This document shows positions 1-8,068 of a DNA stretch of 64,000 nt, in pieces. The stretch comes from an uncultured Kiritimatiellota bacterium. Its GTDB lineage: Bacteria > Verrucomicrobiota > Kiritimatiellia > RFP12 > UBA1067. The notes beneath the pieces were generated by a model. That model saw nothing but the letters and a program-made list of their open reading frames with translations. It was not told where the DNA came from and ran no database searches. The stretch lies in contig CAKTZI010000001.1 of assembly GCA_934635385.1 (NCBI GenBank), forward strand, positions 177,166 through 241,165. Reading direction: 5' to 3'. The translations under genes and the position numbers were made by a program. The stretch's first letter is position 1. Each line of letters opens with the position of its first letter.

Positions 1-423
1 GCGGACATCCGTCCGAAAGAGACGGCCGTCATCCGCGCGTGGATCAAGCGTGGCGGCGTCTTCGTCACCTCGCCGACGAATGCGGCGTTCCTGGCGCAGA
101 TCGGGCTTCCGCTGCCGGCGAATACGCGCGGCTTCCATGATCTCAAAAGCGGACGTCCGCGCATCACGACGGAAGTCGGCTCGGTCTTCGCGGTGCGCGA
201 ACCGTATCCGGCGATTCATCCGTGGGAGCATTGGTTTTTCGAGAAAGATGCCTATCCCGAAGCCGAGCGCATCCAGACGTTCACGGGCGGCCCGGATGGT
301 TGCGCGGGGCATCCGGCCTCGTTCGCGTTCAAGATCGGGAAAGGACAACTTCTGCTGATGAACAGCCTCTACCGCGCCGATGTCGTGACGAAGGCGTTGA
401 CAAGGAAGCAGGAAGGGAAGTGA
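1..423 (+). CDS. 3' end of an unrecognised gene (partial)
   Basis: The frame is open from the first base to a TGA at 421-423 and gives the last 140 residues of a protein that starts outside the window. Visible pieces are AVIRAWIKRGGVFVTSP near the left edge and FKIGKGQLLLMNSLYRAD near the C-terminus. A helix, a GG turn and a strand, then a late GKG strand, recalls the glutamine-amidotransferase-like domains attached to some glycosidases, but I cannot name the family. It ends 20 bp before the transporter gene and is probably in the same operon. Confidence 0.7.
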   Translation, partial: ADIRPKETAVIRAWIKRGGVFVTSPTNAAFLAQIGLPLPANTRGFHDLKSGRPRITTEVGSVFAVREPYPAIHPWEHWFFEKDAYPEAERIQTFTGGPDGCAGHPASFAFKIGKGQLLLMNSLYRADVVTKALTRKQEGK

Positions 424-443
424 TTCGGCAAGGGGGTGTCCAA

Positions 444-1418
444 ATGGCCTTGGGCTGCTTTGTGAGGCGGAATGCGTTCGGCTTGGCCATTTTGGCCTGT
501 GCGGCGGTTTCGTTCTCGTTTCCGGGTGCGTTCACGACGTGGGGCGGCGTACGGCTGACGAAGCTGGTCGCGCCGGCGATTCAGCTGATCATGTTCGGGA
601 TGGGGACGACGCTGACGCCGGGTGATTTCCTGCGCGTCGCGAAATGTCCGTGGGGCGTGGCCGTCGGCATCGTGCTGCAGTTCCTGGTCATGCCGCTTAT
701 CGGGTTTCTGCTCGCGATTGCGTTTGGGTTCACGGGCGAGCTTGCGGCGGGATGCGTGCTGATCGGATCGGTCGCGGGCGGGACGGCCTCCAACGTGATC
801 GCCTATCTCGCGCGGGCGAATGTCGCGCTGTCGGTGACGATGACGTGCTGCTCGACTCTCCTGTCGCCGCTCGTGACGCCGTTCCTCATGAAGCTGCTGG
901 CCGGACGCTTCGTCGCGATTGACGCGGGGGCGATGATGCTGTCCATTCTGGAGATCGTCATCGTTCCGATTGCGGTCGGCGGCGCGTTCCGCCGGGTTTT
1001 CGGCAAGTGGCTCGACGCGCACAAGGCCGCCGCAGACAGGTGCTTGTCCGTCGTCTCGATGGCGGGCGTCTGCTTTACGATCCTTGCGCTGACCGCGCCG
1101 AGCCGGGACACGTTCAAGGAGGCGGGCGCGCTGATTGTCCTTGCGGCGGCCCTGCACAACTCGGTTGGCTATCTCTGCGGCTATTGGCTCACGCGTCTGC
1201 TGGGGCGGATCCTGCCGCTGGATGCGCGCGATGCGCGCACGGTCGCCATCGAGGTCGGCATGCAGAACGGCGGCATGGCGGGTGCGCTCGCGACGGATGT
1301 CCTCAAGAGCGCGGTCGCGGCGCTGCCGGCAAACGTGTTCTCGATCTGGATGAACTTCTCCGGCTCGCTGCTCGCCAACCGCTGGAGCCGCCGGCCTCCA
1401 ACCACCGCATTTATATAA
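444..1418 (+). CDS. Bile acid:sodium symporter (BASS) family transporter
   Basis: A 324-residue polytopic membrane protein of the BASS/SBF family, which couples sodium import to uptake of organic anions (bile acids, pantothenate, 2-keto acids). It has about nine hydrophobic segments and the two family-typical crossover regions, GGTASN (residues 112-117) and EVGMQNGG (270-277). The ATG at 444 was chosen because AGGGGG lies just upstream and the product then starts at the first membrane segment. Substrate cannot be told from sequence. The last codons and stop lie inside a 30-bp palindrome, so the C-terminus doubles as a terminator stem. Confidence 0.9.
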   Translation: MALGCFVRRNAFGLAILACAAVSFSFPGAFTTWGGVRLTKLVAPAIQLIMFGMGTTLTPGDFLRVAKCPWGVAVGIVLQFLVMPLIGFLLAIAFGFTGELAAGCVLIGSVAGGTASNVIAYLARANVALSVTMTCCSTLLSPLVTPFLMKLLAGRFVAIDAGAMMLSILEIVIVPIAVGGAFRRVFGKWLDAHKAAADRCLSVVSMAGVCFTILALTAPSRDTFKEAGALIVLAAALHNSVGYLCGYWLTRLLGRILPLDARDARTVAIEVGMQNGGMAGALATDVLKSAVAALPANVFSIWMNFSGSLLANRWSRRPPTTAFI

Positions 1419-1429
1419 ATGCGGTGGTT
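1400..1429. terminator. 30-bp perfect palindrome over the transporter stop codon
   Basis: Two 15-bp arms, AACCACCGCATTTAT and its exact reverse complement, meet without a spacer. TTGTCTT follows on the plus strand. The stem is stable and could terminate in either direction, though the T-run is poor. The TAA stop of the transporter (1416-1418) sits at the tip of the stem. Confidence 0.6.
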
Positions 1430-1826
1430 GTCTTGGCATGGGCATCGACGAATGCTTTTTTCAAGAATCACAATCAGTTTTTCAGGAAACGCAATTTACT
1501 CTTGCGCGGCTGTGTCTTATAGATAAGGTCGCCCCGTACTGGGTCAAGGGCGGCGCTCCAGACTGCCTCCTCTGCGAGGATTTCGGCGATGTGGCCGACC
1601 TCACGGCGGCGACGGTCTACAGCGGGTACCTGAAGGACGGCTCGATTCCCCGGCGGTGCCGCGCCCAGTCGAAGCTGTCCATCGACCGCCAGAGGGGCTC
1701 GTTCGCCCGCGCGACGTCGCAGACGGTGTTGAGGGATTCGGTCTTCGAGACCTGGCAGTACAGCATCGCCGCGACATGGCTCTTCGGCGAGAAGGTGCGG
1801 CTCCGCACACTGTGCGCCCTCGCGGC
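1430..1826. other. Stretch without a convincing gene
   Basis: Open frames exist on both strands but none resembles a known protein along its length. Given the DUF4143 remnant that follows, this is most likely eroded sequence of the same or a neighbouring gene. Confidence 0.4.
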
Positions 1827-2057
1827 CTCAAGGCGTTTGGCATCATCTTCGAGACCCTGGTTGCCCGTGATTTGCGCACGTATGCGGAATCATTGGATGG
1901 TTCGGTCTCTCATTACAAGGACAAGAGCGGGCTGGAATGCGATGCGGTCATCCATCTCCGGAATATCCTTATGGTCGTCACGGCGCAAGGCGAGTTCGCC
2001 TACGAGCGTCCGGGCGATGGCGTCATCGTCTGTCCAATTGGTGCACTGAAGCCCTGA
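1827..2057 (+). pseudogene. Remnant of a DUF4143-type ATPase (C-terminal part, internal deletion)
   Basis: Frame 3 reads FETLVARDLRTYAES, then HYKDKSGLECDAVIHL, then LMVVTAQGEFAYERP, then VCPIGALKP. These are the PD-(D/E)XK-like C-terminal region and last strand of AAA plus DUF4143 proteins. In the family about 25-35 residues (with GLIEIKLG) separate the last two blocks; here they abut. No P-loop part is found upstream in frame. The fragment is therefore an eroded pseudogene with an internal deletion and no credible start. Confidence 0.65.
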
Positions 2058-2104
2058 CATGACATCGGCGGCGACATTTCTCAAGGGCCGTGAACGGCGT
2101 CACT

Positions 2105-2133
2105 TTGCAGACTTCAGCAGAAACTGCTATACT
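2105..2133 (+). promoter_or_regulatory. Promoter for the DUF4091 gene
   Basis: TTGCAG at 2105-2110 and TATACT at 2128-2133 are 17 bp apart. The boxes resemble those of the tRNA operon at 55.97 kb (TTGCGC-17-TATACT). The gene start lies about 75 bp downstream. Confidence 0.6.
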
Positions 2134-2209
2134 ATACGGCTTATGGGCTTCCTTGACATCGGGGGGGCGAAGGCCTGTAGATCGAGAATCAAGAAGGAAC
2201 GAAGCGAAC

Positions 2210-3607
2210 ATGGGAAAACTGCTGGGCATTGCGTTGGCGCTCGCGGCGGCGACGGCGGACGCGCGGACGTTCGAGGTGACGGCGTGGCGCGGCGAGACGG
2301 TCGCGGCGCGCGTGCTGGACTTCTGCGAACTGGGCGATGCGCCGGACGGGCTGACGATTCGGCGTGGCGTCCTGAAGTCCGTCAAGTACGCGCCGGAGCC
2401 GGAGAGCCTGCAGCGGCTTGAGGTCTACGATCGCGTCAAGTGGACGGAGGACGACGACAGCGATGGCCCGCGCGTGGTTGAGATCGCCGTGCCGGCGGAC
2501 GCGAAGCCGGGCGCCTACGCCTGCGGCATGATGCGCGTCACGGTCATTGACCGCGTGCTGCCGCCGGCGAGGGAGTGGAAGTACTACCTCGACCTCTGGC
2601 AGCATCCGTGGGCCGTCGCGCGCCTCGCGAAGGCGAAGCCGTTCTCGAAGAAGCACTACGCGGCGATGAAGCCCGTCTGGGAACTGCTCGCGACGGCGGG
2701 GCAGAAGACGATCACCGTCCCGATCCTCGACCAGCCGTGGGATCACCAGTGCCGCGACGCCTACCGTTCGCTGGTGGCGGACGGCGACTTCCGCCTCTTC
2801 GACGAGTACGTGCAGTTCAGCCTCGACTGCGGCCTGGGGCCGGACATCTCGTGCTACTCGCTCTGCCCGTGGACGCTCGGCAAGACAATCGACGAGGCCG
2901 AGCTGGAGAAGCGCTGGGGCGCGTTCCTCGACAAGTTCGCCGCGCACGTCAAGGCGAAGGGCTGGTTCGCGCACACGATCATGGCGATGGACGAGCGCGC
3001 GCCGGAAGACGTCGCGAAGGTCGCGCGGTTCGTGCAGAAGCACGCGCCGGGCATGCGCCTCTCGATGGCGGGCAACCGCAAGCCGAGCGACTTCAAGGGC
3101 ATCACGATCGACGTCTATTCGCAGGTTCTCACCTCGGATTGCGTGACGCCTGAATTCCTGGCCGAGGCGTCTGCGCGCCGTGCGAAAGGGTTCGTCACGA
3201 CGCACTACGTCTGCTGCTGGCCGACATCTCCGAACACGTTCATGTCCTCGAAGGACGGCGAGGCGTTCTGGTGCGGCGCGTCGCCGGCGTTCCTCGGCCT
3301 CGACGGCTTCCTGCGCTGGGCATGGAACAGCTGGCCGCAGGACCCGGAGGAGGACGCGACGTACGGAGACTGGCGTGCGGGCGACACGTTCCTCTGCTAT
3401 CCGAAGGGCGAGCCGTCGTGGCGCTTCCTCGAACTGCGCAACGGCATCATCGCGGCGGAGAAGGTGCGCCTCCTGAAGGAGCAGGGGCTTTTCGCGGATG
3501 CGTTCGCGGAGGTCGCCGCGCTCTATGACGTGAAGCAGGCGAACGAGAACAAGTGCAATTTCCGAAACATCCGTCAGAAGACATTGGAGCTCGTGAACCG
3601 CAAGTGA
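2210..3607 (+). CDS. Secreted DUF4091 / glycoside hydrolase 123-like protein
   Basis: A 465-residue protein with an N-terminal signal peptide (MGKLLGIALALAAATADA) and a globular domain resembling the DUF4091/GH123 catalytic barrel. GH123 members use an adjacent Asp-Glu pair in substrate-assisted removal of N-acetylgalactosamine. MAMDERAPED carries such a pair at Asp261-Glu262. The start at 2210 follows AAGAAGGAAC and gives the signal peptide directly. Likely role: export-linked glycan degradation, inferred. It is translationally coupled by a GTGA overlap to the aminotransferase. Confidence 0.75.
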   Translation: MGKLLGIALALAAATADARTFEVTAWRGETVAARVLDFCELGDAPDGLTIRRGVLKSVKYAPEPESLQRLEVYDRVKWTEDDDSDGPRVVEIAVPADAKPGAYACGMMRVTVIDRVLPPAREWKYYLDLWQHPWAVARLAKAKPFSKKHYAAMKPVWELLATAGQKTITVPILDQPWDHQCRDAYRSLVADGDFRLFDEYVQFSLDCGLGPDISCYSLCPWTLGKTIDEAELEKRWGAFLDKFAAHVKAKGWFAHTIMAMDERAPEDVAKVARFVQKHAPGMRLSMAGNRKPSDFKGITIDVYSQVLTSDCVTPEFLAEASARRAKGFVTTHYVCCWPTSPNTFMSSKDGEAFWCGASPAFLGLDGFLRWAWNSWPQDPEEDATYGDWRAGDTFLCYPKGEPSWRFLELRNGIIAAEKVRLLKEQGLFADAFAEVAALYDVKQANENKCNFRNIRQKTLELVNRK

Positions 3608-4785
3608 ACGCACGAACGAGAGTTGCGCCGCACGTCGCGGCCCTGCCGAAAAGCGGCATCCGCAAGTTCTTTGACATCGTCGCCCAGCGCAAGGACGTCG
3701 TTTCGCTCGGCGTCGGCGAGCCGGACTTCGACACGCCCTGGCACATCGCGCGCGCGGCCGTGACGTGCCTGGAGGACGGCGGCACGCACTACACCTCGAA
3801 CCTCGGCACGCCCGAACTGCGTCAGGCGATTGCGCGCTACCTCGCGCGCCGTTTCGACGCGGCGTTCGACTGGAAGCGGGAGATCCTCGTCACGGTCGGC
3901 GTGTCGGAGGCCATCGACCTCGCGATCCGCGCGATCTGCTCGCCCGGCGACGAGATCCTCTATCACGAGCCGTGCTTCGTCTCGTATGCGCCGACGATCC
4001 GCCTCGCGCACGCCGTGCCGGTCTGCGTCGAGACGCGCGTCGAGGACGACTTTCGCCTGACGGTCGAGGCGCTGGAAAAGAAGGTGACGCCGAAGACGAA
4101 GGCGATTCTCCTCAACTTTCCGTGCAACCCGACGGGGGCCGTCCTCTCGCGGGACGACATGCGGGCGATTCTCGCGTTCGCCGCGAAGCACGACCTGCTG
4201 ATCCTGGCCGACGAGGTCTATTCGGAGCTGAACTATGCGGAGGCGGAAGCGGACGTCGAGAAGATGCCCTCTTTTGCGTCATTCCCCGAGAGCCGCGACC
4301 GCGTGATTCTCCTGAACGGATTCTCGAAGTCGTGGGCGATGACGGGCTGGCGGCTCGGCTACGCCTGCGGCCCCAACGACGTCATCGACGCGATGATGAA
4401 GATTCACCAGTACGGCATCATGTCCGCCCCGACGCTCTCGCAGGCGGCGGGCGTCGAGGCGATGGATCATGGCGACAAGGAGGTCGCGCGGATGCGCCGC
4501 GAATACCGCCGCCGCCGCGACTACCTCGTGCCCGCGCTCAACGCGATGGGCCTGAAGACGCGGATGCCGCAAGGCGCGTTCTACATCTTCGCCGACATCC
4601 GCGCGACGGGGCTTTCGGACGAGGACTTCGCGCTGAAGCTTCTGAACGATTATGGCGTCGCCGTCGTGCCGGGCAGCGCGTTCGGCTCCTGCGGCGCGGG
4701 CTTTGTCCGCATGTCGTATGCGACCTCGCTCGAAAAGATCCACCTCGCCGTCGAGCGGATGCAGAAGATGCGGACGGCGACATGA
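3604..4785 (+). CDS. Class I/II PLP-dependent aminotransferase (aspartate aminotransferase family)
   Basis: A 393-residue fold-type I aminotransferase that moves an amino group between an amino acid and a 2-oxo acid in the cytoplasm. Family residues are visible: NPTG (175-178), Asp203 and Tyr206 in LADEVY, the Schiff-base Lys242 in FSKSWAMTGWR, and a late FVRMSYA carrying the carboxylate-binding Arg. The GTG at 3604 overlaps the preceding stop as GTGA and matches the usual N-terminus (RVAPHVAALPKSGIRKFFD). The next gene starts by an ATGA overlap. Substrate is not determined. Confidence 0.9.
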   Translation: MNARTRVAPHVAALPKSGIRKFFDIVAQRKDVVSLGVGEPDFDTPWHIARAAVTCLEDGGTHYTSNLGTPELRQAIARYLARRFDAAFDWKREILVTVGVSEAIDLAIRAICSPGDEILYHEPCFVSYAPTIRLAHAVPVCVETRVEDDFRLTVEALEKKVTPKTKAILLNFPCNPTGAVLSRDDMRAILAFAAKHDLLILADEVYSELNYAEAEADVEKMPSFASFPESRDRVILLNGFSKSWAMTGWRLGYACGPNDVIDAMMKIHQYGIMSAPTLSQAAGVEAMDHGDKEVARMRREYRRRRDYLVPALNAMGLKTRMPQGAFYIFADIRATGLSDEDFALKLLNDYGVAVVPGSAFGSCGAGFVRMSYATSLEKIHLAVERMQKMRTAT

Positions 4786-5465
4786 AGTCGAAGTTCCTGC
4801 CGTTTGAGATTCTCTACGAAGACCGCGACTTGATCGTCATCGACAAGCCGGCGGGGTTGCTGACGACGCACACGAAGCTCGTCGGGCGCGCCGCGCGCGA
4901 GGCCCAGACGACGGCCGAGAACTACCTGAACGACTACGTGCGCAAGGGCCAGCGGCGCAGCTCAAAGCGCGTCTGGCTCGTCCATCGGCTCGACCGTGAG
5001 ACGAGCGGCGTCATGATGTTCGTGAAGGACGAACGCCTTGCGGACGCGATTCGCGACCGCTGGAACGAGCTGACCGAGAAGACGTACCGCGCGCGCGTCG
5101 AGGGTGTGCTGTCCGAGGAGAAGGGCGTCTTCGAGTCGTATCTGCGCGACGATCCGAAGACGCTGAAGGTGTCGAGCGTCAGGGACCCGAAGCTCGGCAA
5201 GCTCGCGCGCACCGAATGGACGCGGCTTGCGGTCGAGCGGAACACGACGCTTGTCGAGGTTGCGCTCAAGTCGGGACGCAAGAACCAGATCCGCGTCCAC
5301 TTCAGCGAAGCGGGGCATCCCGTCGTCGGCGACGTCAAGTACGGCGCGAAGAAGGCCGACCGCCTGCACCTCCGCTCCGTCCGCCTTGTCTTCACTCATC
5401 CCGTGACGGGAAAGACGTTCGACTTCACGGCGAATGTGCGCGGAGGCGGTGGTATCATCGTCTGA
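4782..5465 (+). CDS. RluA-family RNA pseudouridine synthase
   Basis: A 227-residue enzyme that isomerises uridine to pseudouridine in structured RNA. The catalytic motif HRLDRETSG is at residues 68-76 with Asp71 as nucleophile, and the downstream GRKNQIRVHFSEAGHPVVGD block is typical of RluA/RluC/RluD. It lacks an N-terminal S4 domain, so it is of the short RluA kind. Its ATG overlaps the aminotransferase stop (ATGA). The target nucleotide cannot be assigned. Confidence 0.9.
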   Translation: MKSKFLPFEILYEDRDLIVIDKPAGLLTTHTKLVGRAAREAQTTAENYLNDYVRKGQRRSSKRVWLVHRLDRETSGVMMFVKDERLADAIRDRWNELTEKTYRARVEGVLSEEKGVFESYLRDDPKTLKVSSVRDPKLGKLARTEWTRLAVERNTTLVEVALKSGRKNQIRVHFSEAGHPVVGDVKYGAKKADRLHLRSVRLVFTHPVTGKTFDFTANVRGGGGIIV

Positions 5466-5472
5466 ATTGTGG

Positions 5473-5478
5473 TACAAT
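5473..5478 (+). promoter_or_regulatory. -10 box seven bases before a start codon
   Basis: TACAAT preceded by GTGG ends only seven bases before the ATG at 5486, so transcription would begin at or next to the start codon. No Shine-Dalgarno sequence is present, which suggests a leaderless message. Confidence 0.5.
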
Positions 5479-5485
5479 ACGAACC

Positions 5486-5665
5486 ATGAAGAAAGAAGCG
5501 ATTGTTTTCCTTGTGGTGGTCGTCGTCTCGCTCGTGACGGCGCACGTCTGCCACGCCCATTTCCCCGGCGTCGCGCCGATGATCAAGCCGATGGCCTGGC
5601 CGTTCGTCTGCCTCGCGGTTCTGCTCGTGCGGCGGCTTGCGGCGCAGCGGAAGCGTGGGAAGTAA
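5486..5665 (+). CDS. Small two-helix membrane protein, unknown
   Basis: 59 residues with two hydrophobic segments (about residues 5-22 and 37-52) joined by a short His/Pro-containing loop and ending in a basic tail RRLAAQRKRGK, which predicts a cytoplasmic C-terminus. It has its own -10 box and lies between the pseudouridine synthase and proA. I do not recognise a family. Confidence 0.6.
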   Translation: MKKEAIVFLVVVVVSLVTAHVCHAHFPGVAPMIKPMAWPFVCLAVLLVRRLAAQRKRGK

Positions 5666-5681
5666 AGCGGGAGGCACGACA

Positions 5682-6929
5682 ATGGCGGAAGACGTCAAGG
5701 GCTACATTCACGCACTGGCCGTGCGGGCGCGTGCGGCGGCGGGTGCGCTCGTGCGGCTCACGGCTGACGAGAAGAACGCCGCGCTGCTGAAGGTCGCCGA
5801 CGCGCTGGAGGCGCATCGTGCCGCGATTGGCGTCGCGAATGCGTCCGATGTCGCGCGCGCGAAGACGGCGGGACTGGCGTCCGCGCTCGTCGATCGCCTC
5901 ACGCTGACGGACGCGCGGTTCGCCGCGATGGTCGAGGGCGTGCGCGCCGTCGTGCGGCTGGCGGATCCCGTCGGCGAGACGATCTGGACGCGGGAACGTC
6001 CGAGCGGCATCACGATCCGGAAGGTGCGCGTACCGTTCGGCGTCGTGGCCGTCGTCTTCGAGAGCCGTCCGAACGTCTTCGTCGACACGGCGGCCCTGTG
6101 CCTCAAGACCGGCAACGCGGTCATCTTGCGCGGCGGCAAGGAGGCGTTCGCGACGAACACCGCCCTCGCCAAGGCGGTCAAAGATGGCCTCCAGTCCCTC
6201 CCGTCCCTCTCGTCTCTCGAGTCCCAGATTCCCCTTTCCGACGCCGTGCAGTTCGTGGACATCCTCGACCATGCGGCGGTCACGGAGCTCGTGCGGGCGG
6301 TGGGGCTGGTCGATGTCGCCATTCCGCGCGGCGGCGAGCGGCTGATCCGCGCGATGTGCGAGGCGGCGCTCGTGCCCGTGCTGAAGCACTACAAGGGCGT
6401 CTGCCACATCTATGTGGACGACAAGGCCGACCTCGCGATGGCGCTCGCGATTCTCGACAACGCGAAGACGCAGCGGCCCGGCGTCTGCAACGCGGCGGAA
6501 TGCCTGCTCGTCCACGAGAAGCTCGCGCCGCTCTTCCTGCCGATGGTGCGGGCGTGGGCGACGGACAAGGGCGTGACGCTACACGAAAGCGAACAGGACT
6601 GGGAGCGCGAATTCCTGGCGCTGGAAATGAACGTCGGCATCGTGAAGGACGTGCGCGGGGCAATCGACCACATCAACCGCTATGGCTCGCATCACTCCGA
6701 CTGCATCGTGACGAACGATGCGGCGCGGGCGCAGGAATTCTTGCGCGACGTCGATTCGGCGTGCGTCTACCACAACGTCTCGACGCGCTTCACGGACGGC
6801 GGCGAGTTCGGCATGGGCGCGGAAATCGGCATCTCGACGGACAAGCTGCACGCACGCGGCCCGATGGGGCTGGAGGAGCTGACGACCTACAAGTACGAGA
6901 TCACGGGCGACGGGGTCATCAGAAATTAA
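5682..6929 (+). CDS. proA: Gamma-glutamyl phosphate reductase
   Basis: 415 residues. It reduces gamma-glutamyl phosphate to glutamate-5-semialdehyde with NADPH in proline synthesis. Matches include FGVVAVVFESRPNV, ALCLKTGNAVILRGGKEA, the catalytic-cysteine region TQRPGVCNAAECLL, and the C-terminal ARGPMGLEELTTYKY. The ATG follows GCGGGAGG. One oddity is a serine-rich stretch LQSLPSLSSLESQIPLSDA replacing the usual short loop before AVQFV; the underlying DNA is a tccctc-type low-complexity run. No glutamate kinase gene is in the window. Confidence 0.95.
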   Translation: MAEDVKGYIHALAVRARAAAGALVRLTADEKNAALLKVADALEAHRAAIGVANASDVARAKTAGLASALVDRLTLTDARFAAMVEGVRAVVRLADPVGETIWTRERPSGITIRKVRVPFGVVAVVFESRPNVFVDTAALCLKTGNAVILRGGKEAFATNTALAKAVKDGLQSLPSLSSLESQIPLSDAVQFVDILDHAAVTELVRAVGLVDVAIPRGGERLIRAMCEAALVPVLKHYKGVCHIYVDDKADLAMALAILDNAKTQRPGVCNAAECLLVHEKLAPLFLPMVRAWATDKGVTLHESEQDWEREFLALEMNVGIVKDVRGAIDHINRYGSHHSDCIVTNDAARAQEFLRDVDSACVYHNVSTRFTDGGEFGMGAEIGISTDKLHARGPMGLEELTTYKYEITGDGVIRN

Positions 6930-6953
6930 GAAGTAAGAAGGGAAAAGAAAGAA

Positions 6954-7472
6954 GTGCGGAAGTTCTCGGTTTTTCTCGCGTCCCTCGTGACCCTCCTGTC
7001 CCTCGTGTCCGTTGCCGCGTCGCCCGACGCGAGCGACGAGTCGGGTTCGGCTTACGTTGGCGCGGCGGGCGTCTTGACGCTGCCGCAGGGCGGCTCGCGG
7101 CTCAGCCGCCTCGTCGGCGCGGCGGTGCGCGGTGGCGCGTATCTCTCGGATTTCTGGGCGGTCGAAGGCGACATCGCGTGGCAGGAGAACGCGGCGGGGC
7201 TGGGCATGGACGCGCTCGTGCATGTGCAGGCGTGGTCGGTCTACGGCGACCTTTTCGGCTACTCGGCGTTCGATCCGTTCGTCACGGTCGGTGCGCGCGG
7301 CTGGCTCGGCGGCCACGGTGTCGGACAGGTCGGCCCGCAGCTCGGCCTTGGCGCGTTCTACCACCTCGATGACCACTGGTCGCTTCGTGCCGACGCGAAC
7401 GCGACGCTGGGAATCGAGACGGATGTCGAGGTCATCTATTCGCTTGCGGTCGGTGTGCAGTATGGGTTCTGA
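6954..7472 (+). CDS. Outer-membrane beta-barrel protein, unknown
   Basis: 172 residues starting with a signal peptide (MRKFSVFLASLVTLLSLVSVAA). The rest alternates polar and aromatic or hydrophobic residues in short strands (VGAAVRGGAYLSDFWAVEGD, FDPFVTVGARGWLGG) and ends in GVQYGF. A terminal Phe is the usual BAM recognition signal of outer-membrane barrels. It starts at GTG after a purine-rich GAAGGGAAAAG. The function of the barrel is unknown. Confidence 0.75.
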   Translation: MRKFSVFLASLVTLLSLVSVAASPDASDESGSAYVGAAGVLTLPQGGSRLSRLVGAAVRGGAYLSDFWAVEGDIAWQENAAGLGMDALVHVQAWSVYGDLFGYSAFDPFVTVGARGWLGGHGVGQVGPQLGLGAFYHLDDHWSLRADANATLGIETDVEVIYSLAVGVQYGF

Positions 7473-7488
7473 CGGCGAGTGCCTGACG

Positions 7489-7605
7489 GTGACGCGGCGC
7501 GCGTTCGCGGTCGGCGCGTCTGCTGTGGCCTTGGCCGGATGCGCGGGCCTGAAGATTGGATTTGCTGAAGAAAACGAAAAAGACAAGGAAAGGAAAGAAA
7601 CAGGT
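7489..7605 (+). pseudogene. Tat-lipoprotein signal remnant, in frame with fucU
   Basis: From a GTG at 7489 the frame reads VTRRAFAVGASAVALAGC, a twin-arginine signal with a lipobox-like cysteine, then a charged stretch and straight into FucU without a stop. FucU is a cytoplasmic sugar mutarotase, so an exported fusion makes little sense. The charged stretch is purine-rich DNA that looks like an untranslated leader. I read it as the beginning of a lost gene; a true fusion is the alternative. Confidence 0.4.
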
Positions 7606-8037
7606 ATGCTGAAAGGTATTTCTCCGGTCGTCTCGCCGGATCTTCTCAAGGTGCTGGCCGAGATGGGCCATGGGGATGAAATCGTCTTCTCGGATGCGCA
7701 CTTTCCGGCCCATTATTTCGGGCGTGCGGGTGCGCTCGTGCTGCGGGCGGACGGCTTGGCGGCGGACAGGCTTCTGGCGGGCGTCATTCCGCTCTTCGAG
7801 CTTGATAGCTATGCAACGCCCGTCGTCATGATGGAGGCGGTGAAGGGCGACTCGCTCGACCCGGAGGTCGAGAAGGCCTATCGTGCCGCGCTTCGGTACG
7901 ACGGCCCAATCGAGCAGATGGAGCGGTATGCGTTCTACGAGCGCGCGAAGAAGGCGTATGCGATCGTCCTCACGGGCGAGACGCGCAAGTACGGCAACGT
8001 CATCCTCAAGAAGGGCGTGACGCCGGTTCAGGCTTGA
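7606..8037 (+). CDS. fucU: L-fucose mutarotase (FucU/RbsD family)
   Basis: 143 residues, close to the E. coli enzyme in length and motifs: LLKVLAEMGHGDEIVFSDAH at residues 11-30 with the catalytic His, IPLFELDSYATPVVMMEAV, and the C-terminal RKYGNVILKKGVTP. It interconverts the alpha and beta anomers of fucose so that downstream isomerases can act. The ATG at 7606 follows AAGGAAAGGAAAG. No other fucose gene is nearby. Confidence 0.92.
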   Translation: MLKGISPVVSPDLLKVLAEMGHGDEIVFSDAHFPAHYFGRAGALVLRADGLAADRLLAGVIPLFELDSYATPVVMMEAVKGDSLDPEVEKAYRAALRYDGPIEQMERYAFYERAKKAYAIVLTGETRKYGNVILKKGVTPVQA

Positions 8038-8068
8038 CAGACGGCGTTCAGGCAGAAAGGCAAAAGAC

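Noticed and set aside
1601..1879. Minus-strand frames of 60-90 codons next to the DUF4143 remnant
   Set aside because: Low-complexity Arg/Ser text, no start signals and no domain. I could not show that either strand is coding here.
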